Shown here: positions 55,958-64,000 of the stretch, in pieces
How positions within the stretch are numbered: the stretch's first letter is position 1
How the letters are laid out: the number at the start of each line of letters is the position of its first letter
Origin: Agapanthus africanus
Lineage: Eukaryota > Streptophyta > Magnoliopsida > Asparagales > Amaryllidaceae
Reading direction: 5' to 3'
DNA: 64,000 nucleotides
Assembly: GCA_030015575.1 (NCBI GenBank)
Contig: CM057347.1
Location: 508,031,176-508,095,175, forward strand
Made by a program: the position numbers and the translations under genes
Notes under the pieces: generated by a model
Told to the model about the DNA's origin: nothing
Databases searched by the model: none
Seen by the model: only the letters and a program-made list of their open reading frames with translations

Positions 55958-56740
55958 GTATGATGGAAAAAGTTATGGTTTATTCTTACGGTTGTAGAAG
56001 TACATTATTTCTACACTTCGCTTACTAAGAATTCACTAAGTATATTATTATAAGTAATACTTATGTATCATTTCCTGAAATTATTTTGCTGTTTGATAAA
56101 GCTGGCTTACTATTGTAAGATGATTTTAGGTTGAATCAGCTTTATGTTTATGATTAAGATGAAATTGTTCAAACATATGGAACATAATTAACCATCTAAA
56201 GCTCAACTCATCCGTCACTTGTTCTAGCATTTGAAGCACATGGTTGGAATTTATCACTGTCTGCTTTTAGCCCTAGAACTAATTCGTCACTGATAGAAGC
56301 AAGGGCATCCCTTGTAACCATATAGGACCATGATTCAAGAATAAAAACTGGCCATGAGAACAGTACAAAAGCTCTCATCAGCAAGAGCACAGTTTGCTAT
56401 GACGAGAGATTTGTGCTTAATCCTGGGTTCCCATTACATAATTCCTCTGACGAGGAAGAGGCCTCAATGAAGATTTTTCTCTGGGCCATAGGAAAGCCAT
56501 ATAGTTATCACCACATCTTGTCTCTTGGGCACAAAGTCTGAACCATAGTTTCTGTATATTCTTAGTTCAGCTGACCCCCAAATGCAGTATATATTCTGTT
56601 ATATTCCCTCCCACATGGTTTCAAACTCCCAACCCCAACCTCCTTGCTTGCTCCCATTCTCTCTCTCCCTCTCTCCCCCTCCCTCTCCCCAAAGCCTAAC
56701 TCCCAGATTCGAAATATTCTCTAGTTCAAGAAGACCCTGG
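55958..56740 (+). other. PheRS intron 7, before the retrotransposon
   Basis: Donor GTATGA at 55958; AT-rich intron DNA; a CT-rich stretch at 56655-56690. The left flank of the Tat insertion is ...CCTGG. No gene. Confidence 0.6.
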
Positions 56741-57539
56741 TGATGCTCACAAGTGGTATTTTCTCAGATTACGACACGTGGCGGATGACACGTCTCGAAG
56801 GCTACGGAGGTGGAATAAATGAGTTACATTAGGGGCATTCCTCGGGATCTCGTCTCGAGAAAGTGTCCGACCTTTCAAGAGACATCCCTGAGTACTTTCC
56901 ACCTTCACCTAGTAAACTACCAACGGCTCGTCTTCGAACTTCCTCGGTCTCCTTGCTCGTCTCCGAGCCATCTGTCAGGCCGAGCTTCCCCGGCCTCACT
57001 GCTCGTCTCCGAGCCATCTGACAGGCCGAGCTTCCTCGGCCAAACTGCTCGTTTCCGAGCCATTTGACAGGCCGAGCTTCCTTGGCTTCCCCGATCAACC
57101 GAGAGCGCGGAACCCAAACGCCCCCTTAACGGCTCCGCGTATCTCGCTAGGACGAGATATCCGCCTCCCTACGTTCCGCGTCTCCCCATTAATGGGCGTA
57201 TCCTGCCATTAATGCGAGGATAACGCAGGGGCGTAACTGACGGCAACGATCTCGCGCCCGCTCGCTCCACGTGACCACTATATAAACCCTTTTCAGACGA
57301 CTCAGGTAACTCGAAATCATTTATGCCGTTACTCTGCACTTATTTCCCGGCACTAACTTGATCGTCGGAAGGTCCTACGGTGGTCGCCCATCTCGGGACT
57401 TCTTTTGCAGGTAGCTCGGCGTCAATGCCAACCCATTGAGATCCACACGCTCAACAACTTCCAAACCAAATCTCAATCGTCAAAGACCGCCATCACAGGA
57501 TCGACGGAGGACAATATCTGAAGATCACAACCTCCATCA
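56741..57539 (+). repeat. Tat copy 2, 5' LTR (799 bp)
   Basis: TGATGCTCACAAGTGG ... AACCTCCATCA. The minisatellite at about 56935-57095 has units with GCTCGTCTCCGAGCCATCTGACAGGCCGAGCTTCC, about three copies (more in copy 1). The TATA box TATATAAAC is at 57279-57287. Confidence 0.92.
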
Positions 57540-57561
57540 GTTGGCGCCGTCTGTGGGAACG
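57540..57561 (+). other. Primer-binding site of Tat copy 2
   Basis: GTTGGCGCCGTCTGTGGGAA directly follows the LTR end: the usual Tat/Ogre-type primer-binding form. Confidence 0.7.
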
Positions 57562-57609
57562 TTTCAGAAGCTTCTCCACCCCTGAAGTTGATCTTCCGCT
57601 CTCGACCAG

Positions 57610-59126
57610 ATGGTGAGAGACAGCCGCGACGATCCAAAGACGAGCCGTCATAATGGAGGCGGGAGCGGCTCGTCTCCTCCCCCCAACATGATCAATGCCT
57701 TATTCGCTCGGATAGACAGGCTCACATCACAGGTGGATGCCCTTGTCCGCGTTCAGGTGGCGGGTCCTACCCACCAGACCGCAATTCCCCCTCCCCGGGA
57801 TAACGACGTCCGCAGAAGGACGGATGGGCACGCTTAAGCCCTCGATCTCACTCGTGCTCATCCCAGCGTCACCGAGCGCCAGCGTGCCGACTCCGGCCAC
57901 CGCGACCCGCATGCGGCGATTGATTCCATGACCCGTTGGGCGCCGGACAGCTCTACGTCCCGATCCCAGGGAAGACTGGGCTGTCGCTCCGATGCCTGCC
58001 GCGCGTTCTCTCCCCCTGAGGAGGTGTCGGTCAGCTTGCCTGGTTCCAGGCATGACCGTGGCCCTACGCTCGCCGGGGCCATGCTAACGGCGAACGTCAG
58101 GACCACTCTAGCAGGGTTTCGCCCGAGGATTTGAGAAATTTGATAAAGCGGAATCGAAGCTGCGCAGACCCGGATAGGGGGTAGCCACCACTCCGGTTGT
58201 GCGGAATCCTTGGGGTAGCACCACCGACTTGAAGCTCCCGAAAAGAAAATCGAAGACATACGACGGGATGGCCATGCGTCCGGCGAAGGGGCAATGTACT
58301 CCGTCGACTCATTAACAAAGCCTTTTGTAGAAGAGCTGTTGGCCGAGCACGTCTAGTCTAGGAACAAGCCGCAAAAAGTGGCCCTTCTCGACGGGAAATC
58401 CGACTAGAAGAACTACCTACACGCATTTACGGTGGGCATGGGCTTCCAAGATAACTCGGACGCGGCCTAATGCCGAGCTCTTCCCACCACCCTCATCCGC
58501 CGGTTCCGAGGACTTACGCCACGCTCCATCTCGACCTTCGACGAGCTGGCCATCCAATTTTTCGGTCACTTCGTCGGGAATCGCCGACAAAAAAGGACGG
58601 TCGACTTTCTGTTCACCATTAAGAGCGGAGATAAGGAATCCTTCAAAGGATATGTCACCCGCTTCTACAATGCCTTCTTGGAGGTCCCCGAGCACCGTGA
58701 TGAAACCGTTATCACCGCGCTGAGGTCGGGTCTTAGGCACAAAGAGTTGCTCCGCTCTTTTGCAATAATGCAACCTAAGCCATGGTCGAAGTGAAAGCCT
58801 GGACCGAGCAAGAAATCCAGCTCGAGTCCGAGGTGAACTCAAACCTCCCCCGAGCCGACCAGGCGGACAGAAAGAAGAGGGATAGGGAGGAGAAGAAGAA
58901 AGTTGATCGTCCGAAACCTTACTTCCCGAGGTTTCAGGAGTACACTTCTCTAAACATCTCTCAGACTGAGCTGCTGAAGGAAGCTAAGAGAGAGAGGTTC
59001 TTCAAGCACCCGCCAGTCACCCAAAGAGCGGGCGAGCGTATCCGCGGCCCATACTGCGTTTTCCATTGGTCGCAGGGTCACCCCACTGAGAACTGCAAAC
59101 AATCCCGTGACTACATCGAGGAGTAG
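57610..59126 (+). pseudogene. Tat copy 2 gag (broken)
   Basis: ATG 57610 starts [20 protein letters not shown] and the frame stops at 57837. Later parts are scattered: gag core at about 58400-58770 with stops, and a C-terminal part at 58782-59126 (VEVKAWTEQEIQLESEVNSN ... GPYCVFHWSQGHPTENCK). Equivalent to copy 1 gag; non-functional. Confidence 0.83.
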
Positions 59127-59228
59127 ATCCGCTCAGGCCACCTGACGAAATACCTGCGGGACAAGCGGCATGCGGAGCAGGAGCAAAATGACCAAACCCT
59201 TCCCGGGGAATTAACAATCGGGCAGATC

Positions 59229-59950
59229 ATGGTCGTTACCTCGGATCTAGCTCGGGAAAGCGAGGGGAACTACAACCTCCTCCCAATCGAGGGTACAAGC
59301 GGTACGCCACACAAGAAGTGTAGGAGAAGCGAGCCGATCACTTTCACAGAGGAGGACCTCCACGGCATATCGCTCCCTCTCAACGACCCTCTCGTGATAA
59401 CGACCAGAGTCCACCGTTACGAAGTCCAGAGGATATTGGTCGACTCAGGAAGCTCGGCGGATATCCTGTTCCACGACCGTTTCCAGCGTATGGGGCTAAG
59501 ACCATCCGACCTCTGATCTACCTCCCATGCCCTTTCTGGGTTCACCAATCATTCCGTCCCTGCCGAGAGATTGGTCACCCTCCTCCTCAACATCGGGGAA
59601 GCGGGCAATACGTGAACCATACCAGTGGACTTCCTCGTCGCCAAAGTCTTTTCATCCTACAACATTCTTCTGGGACGTTCCACCTTAAACGCTCTCCGGA
59701 CCCATATCTCCACTTATCACCTTGCGCTCAAATTCCCTTTGGAGTAAGGGGGAATAGGCCGGGTCTACGGAGATCAGCAAACCGCTAAGATTTGCCTTGT
59801 CTCGACGTCCGCCGCTGGAGAGCAGGACGACGATTTTGAGGGCACGCCTGATATCCAAGGGTCTTTGGATACACGCGATGAGCAAATGGAGGTTAGAGGT
59901 GCCCCGGTGGAAGCATTGGCGGAAGCCCCCTTAAAGAATGGGTCGATGGC
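59229..59950 (+). pseudogene. Tat copy 2 aspartic protease (broken)
   Basis: 59229-59516 is open and contains [20 protein letters not shown] with the catalytic Asp. After a stop at 59514 the LLGR-containing half continues at about 59570-59900 with a GLGRSTLNAL-type motif and further stops. Confidence 0.78.
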
Positions 59951-60052
59951 CGGACAGTCCAGATCGGCTCACCCCTGACTGGAGACCACCGCGAAGACCT
60001 GATTCGGTTCCTCCGAGATAACTCAGACGTATTCGCTTGGACGCGAGCGGAC

Positions 60053-61317
60053 ATGCCCGGAATCGACCCTAGAGTGATCTCCCACAAGCTCGGGGTCGAC
60101 CCGAAAGCAAAACCCGTCCGACAAAAGAAGGGAAGCTTTGCGCTGGCCAAGCAAAAGGTGATAGAAGACGAAGTGGATCGACTCCTCGCCGCTAACTTTA
60201 TCAGAAATCTGGACTGCTCAAATTGGCCGGCGAACGTGGTCATGGTCAAGAAGGCAAACGGGAAATGGCGCATGTACGTTGATTTCACGGATCTGAACAA
60301 GGTCTGTTCCAAAGACAACTATCCCCTTCCTCCGATAGACCTGCTGGTAGACAGCTCGACCAGCCACGAATTATTGAGCATCATGGACGCCTTCTCCGGT
60401 TACAATCAGATCAGGATGAACCCGGCCGACGAAAAACTTACTGCCTTCACCACTGATCGTGGGGTATACTGCTACAAAGTGATGCCCTTCGGACTCAAAA
60501 ACATCGGGCCACATATCATCACCTTGTCAACAAGCTGTTCAAACCACGGATCGGCAGAAACATGGAAGTCTACGTCGACGACATGCTCGTGAAATCCATC
60601 TCGTCAACTGAGCACACTAAAGACCTCGGCGAGACGTTCGACGTCCTGCGCAAGTACAAAATGAAGCTGAATCCAGCTAAGTACGCGTTCGGAGTCTCCA
60701 GTGGGAAGTTCCTCGGGTTCACGGTAACCCACCGAGGAATTGAAGCAAACCATGAAAAGATCAGCACTATTCTCAACATGGCAACGCCTAAGAACAATGT
60801 TGACATCATGCGGCTCACGGGAAGGGTCGCTACCCTGAGTCACTTTATGTCCAGAGCCGGGGAGAAGTGCCTCCCGTTTTTCAGGGCCTTAAGGAAAATC
60901 CCCAAGTTTGTATTGTCTGAGGAGTGCTAGAACGCTTTCGAACAACTCAAGGCGTATCTAGCGACCCCACCGCTACTCACCCGACCAGTCGAGGTTGACG
61001 AACTATTGCTATATCTGACCGTCTCCGACCAAGCTGCAGGCTCAGTGCTTGTCAGAGAATGCGAAGGCATACAGAGGCCGGTTTATTACGTGAGCCATGT
61101 TTTCAAGGACGCGGAAACGAGATACCTGACCATAGAGAAAACAGTCCTGGCGCTTGTCGTCGTCTCCAGGAAACTTCGGCACTTTTTTCAAGCGCACACG
61201 ATCCTCGTCCTCACCGAGCGACCTTTAGTGTCGATTCTCGCCTCCCCCGAGTCATCAGGATGCCTGGAGAAGTGGAGATGGGAACTGTCCCAATTCGATA
61301 TCAAATACTGTCCCTGA
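60053..61317 (+). pseudogene. Tat copy 2 reverse transcriptase and RNase H (frameshifted)
   Basis: The frame 60053-60592 carries [40 protein letters not shown] and VMPFGLKN. A frameshift near 60510 moves the rest to 60562-60930 with MEVYVDDMLVKSISST (YVDD catalytic box) and TVTHRGIEANHEKIST. A stop at 60928 separates it from RNase H (60934-61317; [15 protein letters not shown], then [19 protein letters not shown]). Confidence 0.87.
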
Positions 61318-61338
61318 CAAGCCATCAAAGCACAGGTC

Positions 61339-61962
61339 TTGGCGGATTTTGTTGTCGAATGCACCATCCCCACTAAAGAAGAAACGCCGACACGGGGCTC
61401 CGAACCACGTCCCTCGGTCGAGGAGGTGCCCGACCCCATCCCGGATTGGGTGCTATACGTGGACAGATCCTCCACCGAGGAGGGGAGCGGGGCTGGCCTG
61501 ATCATCCGCATTCCGGACGAAGCGGAAATGGAATACTCCTTAAAGCTCGGGTTCAGAGCGTCAAACAACGCCGCGGAATACGAGGCCTTGCTGGCAGGAC
61601 TGCGGATCGCCTCCGAGGTAGGACTGAAGACCATCAGAGTTCGCAGCGACTCCGCACTGGTCGTCGGCTAAGTAACCGGGCGTTTCGAAGCCTGGGATCT
61701 GCTCATGATAAAACAGCTGGCTGAGGTAAAAAGGCTTCGAAATTATTTTTACGAAGTCCAAGTGGAGCAGATCCCCAGGAATCTGAACACTCGAGCCGAC
61801 GCTTTGAGCAAGCTCGCTTCTTCCTATTCGGTCACCCGTAAAAGAAATATTCTCTTCGAAGTCTTACCTCGACTCAGCGTGGAAGAAGAGGAGGTAACGC
61901 TCCAGATATACACAACCAAGAAGAAGGCCAAGATTGGAGGAAGCCCCTCGTGGAGTTCCTGA
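61339..61962 (+). pseudogene. Tat copy 2 second (archaeal-type) RNase H (two frames)
   Basis: 61339-61671 reads [20 protein letters not shown], then [18 protein letters not shown] and VRSDSALVVG: the D-E-D catalytic pattern is present, although the usual VDGSS is VDRSS. After a stop at 61669 the domain continues at 61705-61962 (QLAEVKRLRNYFYEVQVEQI). This domain marks the Tat lineage. Confidence 0.83.
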
Positions 61963-63152
61963 AAGACGGTGTGCTCCCCGAAAATCAAGGGGAAGCTCGC
62001 CGGTTACGGGTAAAAGCACGCTATTTCTTCTCGAGCAACGGAAACCTATATAAGAAGTCGTACACTGACCTTCTGCTCCGATGCATCGACCCCCACGAAG
62101 TCGACTACGTTCTGCGAGAAATATATAAAAGGGTCGGGGGAGCGCATCAAGGAGCTCGCACCTTGGTCCATCAGACGCTGCTCCAAGGGTACTGCTGGCC
62201 GAAATTGCACCAGGACGTCGAGAAGCTGGTCAGAAGGTGCAAGAACTGCCAACTCTTCGGCAGTATACCTCGTCTTTCCGCAACCGAACTAACGCCACTT
62301 AGCTCCCTTTGGCTGTTTGCACAATGGGGGATGGATATGGTCAGTCAACTCCCCACTGGCACTGGCGGACAACGATACATCCTCGCTGCCGACTACTTCA
62401 CGAAGTGGATAGATGCCGTATCCATCAGAAAACTGGACGTCACCTCTATGATAAAGTTCCTGCAAAACAACATAATTTCTCGATTCGGAATCCTGAGGTT
62501 CATAGTTACCGACCATGGGACCAACTTTGAAAACGACAAAGTCAAAAAGTTCTGCAGTGACTACCACATACTGATGCAGTTTTCCGCGGTTGCACATCCT
62601 CAATGCAACGGGCAGGCCGAGGTAGCGAACCGAGGCATCATTCGCGCCCGTTTGGAAGGAAGACAAGGCAGCTGGGTCGAGTAACTGCCGTGGGTGCTAT
62701 GGGCATTACGAACATCGAAGAAAACACCCACGGGAGAAACCCCATCCAGCCTTTGCTACGGTACCGAGGCAATGGACCTCGCGGAGATTGGACTGCTCAG
62801 TTACATGGTAGAACATTTTGACGATGAAGCCAACACCTCAGTGCTCCGAAGTAACTTAGACATCTTATTGGAAAAACGGGATCAAGCGTAAATCATAGCG
62901 GCTGCCTACCAGCAGCAAACCGCACGCTACTATAATACCTGAGTTAAACATCAGACCTTCAAGACAGGAGATCTGGTCTTACGAAGAAACGAGTTCGTGG
63001 ACCAAGAGAGATTGCACAAGTTTTCCCCGAAGTGGGACAGACCATTCCTCGTAACAGAAGTATTGCCCGGTGGAGCATACCGCCTGCAATACGCTGGGGG
63101 GCATAAATTTCCTCGGCCCTATAATGTCGAGAAGCTTAAATTGTATAAATAA
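61950..63152 (+). pseudogene. Tat copy 2 integrase (nearly intact core)
   Basis: 61950-62684 is open: an HHCC zinc finger ([12 protein letters not shown] ... RRCKNCQ), then the catalytic core with WGMDMVSQLPTGTGGQ, FIVTDHGTNFENDKVKKF and NGQAEVANRGI, giving the D-D-E catalytic residues. A stop at 62682 and others (62889, 62940) interrupt the C-terminal part, which continues with [20 protein letters not shown] and ends at TAA 63150-63152. The integrase inserts the cDNA into the genome; this copy is probably inactive as a polyprotein. Confidence 0.87.
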
Positions 63153-63439
63153 ACATGTATCTTCTTTTGAAATGATGTAATTCCCTTTTTTGCATTTAAC
63201 CAAGTCTTTCAGGCCAGGTCCTCTTGTAGAAAAGACTGTGTACCCCCGTCGGGCTCTAGCCCTCTGATTCTTTTCTGAGTTCCAAGACACCGAAGTTTTT
63301 TGAGTAAACATAAAATTTGTATCAAGAAGAGGAAAAGAGACGGTACACTACAATCAAGGACAAGTTTATTTATTCTAGAGGTATTATGGGCTCCTCGGCC
63401 TTACAATAGTTACAACAAAGGGGGGCGGGGGTTAAGGAA

Positions 63440-63916
63440 TCATTGTCGGTGGTACACCGAAGAAAGCTCCTTCAGCCGATCCCGAGCAGTTTCGACCCGC
63501 TCCTTCCGACGGTACTCACGGACCCTAAAAGCCACGGATTCCCCGGGCAAGGGAGGATCCGCTTCGGCCGAGCAGGAAGCGATGATCAACCTTTGCTGGA
63601 AGTTCTCGAGAAGGAGGTCTATCGAGCGATCCCACCTACTCTTTGAGATCAGACCAAGCCCATGGATCATGTGCATTTTGTCGAACGCCTCGTCCATCAG
63701 CCGTGAGGATATGATATTTTGCAAACCCGGCGAAGTCCTCCATATCGCGTAAATCAACACCTGAAGGAGAGGAGATCTCCGGGGAAGTAAGCGTCCAAAG
63801 TGGCCCTCTAGGCGGCTTATCACCGCCTTGTACGTCTCCTCGGAGCGATCAAGGTTGTAAAAGTATACGTCGTCACGGGAAACGATCTCTCAGATAGTAT
63901 ACACGCGGCCGACCAT
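63440..63916 (-). pseudogene. Tat antisense ORF B, copy 2 (one in-frame stop)
   Basis: 158 codons from ATG 63916 on the strand opposite pol; an in-frame TGA occurs at codon 9. The frame from about codon 10 on is open to the stop at 63440. Segments: SRDDVYFYNLDRSEETYKAV, GHFGRLLPRRSPLLQVLIYA, GLISKSRWDRSIDLLLENFQ and KERVETARDRLKELSSVYH. It lines up with 12497-12976 with almost the same length and no frameshift. Function unknown. Confidence 0.6.
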
Positions 63917-63957
63917 CTTCAGGGAGTGCGAGACTAGAAAGAAATCAATATACCCAG

Positions 63958-63965
63958 TATTTATA
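63958..63965 (-). promoter_or_regulatory. TATA box for antisense ORF B, copy 2
   Basis: GGCTATAAATACTGGG on the - strand, 42 bp before the aligned ATG at 63916. The same arrangement is at 13021-13028. Confidence 0.55.
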
Positions 63966-64000
63966 GCCTCAACAAAAATCTTCCAACGGTTGAGATTTAC

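Larger units (their letters stand above)
56741..64000 (+). mobile_element. Ty3/gypsy element, Tat lineage (Tat copy 2), runs off right edge
   Basis: Same family as the element at 5749-17650: similar LTR, primer-binding site, gag, protease, RT, two RNase H domains, integrase and antisense ORF B in the same order. It is inserted in the PheRS intron after exon 7, same orientation as the gene. Antisense gene A, the polypurine tract and the 3' LTR are beyond the window. Pol is better preserved than in copy 1, but has several stops and frame changes. Confidence 0.93.

Noticed and set aside
1-64000. CRISPR array, bacterial operons or ribosomal RNA
   Set aside because: All signs point to plant nuclear DNA. 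The regular repeats are transposon minisatellites, with no spacer structure and no cas genes.

Overview
The window looks like nuclear DNA of a flowering plant, tentatively a non-grass monocot; nothing in it fixes the species. The evidence is multi-exon genes with GT-AG introns, several plant-type LTR retrotransposons, foldback elements (MITEs) and a nuclear copy of plastid rpoC1. All calls come from reading the sequence; no database search was run.

Three cellular genes can be supported. (1) A NIPA-family magnesium transporter on the + strand (nine coding exons, 5312-27565, 337 aa). It is stretched to 22 kb by a 13 kb first intron and a 7.2 kb sixth intron. (2) An intronless cytosolic cyclophilin on the - strand (49511-50035). 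(3) An organellar phenylalanyl-tRNA synthetase on the + strand (52295 onward). Its first seven exons are present; the last exons, for the anticodon-binding domain, lie beyond the right edge. Genes 2 and 3 are divergent, with about 2.3 kb between their start codons.

Layout. 1-919: 5' end of a leftward Ty1/copia element. 920-5311: AT-rich intergenic DNA with two MITE-like foldbacks. 5312-27565: the NIPA gene. Its intron 1 holds a complete Ty3/gypsy Tat-type element (5749-17650, TSD ATTAC) and its intron 6 holds a cluster of foldback elements. 27566-31119: intergenic DNA with a MITE carrying a plastid rpoC1 fragment and a TIR-flanked cassette carrying a broken ESS2/DGCR14 gene fragment. 31120-45027: a 13.9 kb LTR element (TSD AAGAT) that has gag-like sequence but no pol and is split by an oppositely oriented gypsy element (36829-42314). 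45033-49510: intergenic DNA with a reverse-oriented relative of the 31-45 kb LTRs, rich in CACGTG. 49511-55957: cyclophilin and PheRS. 56741-64000: a second Tat-type element of the same family, inside a PheRS intron and running off the right edge.

The most interesting signal is in the two Tat-type elements. Besides gag and pol on the + strand they carry antisense genes between integrase and the 3' LTR. One antisense ORF of 158-159 codons is recognisable in both copies, with an aligned TATA box, start codon and length. A second antisense gene in the complete copy has its own TATA box and two introns that join matching frames. Most transposon genes here are broken by stops and frameshifts; the cellular genes are intact as far as they can be seen.
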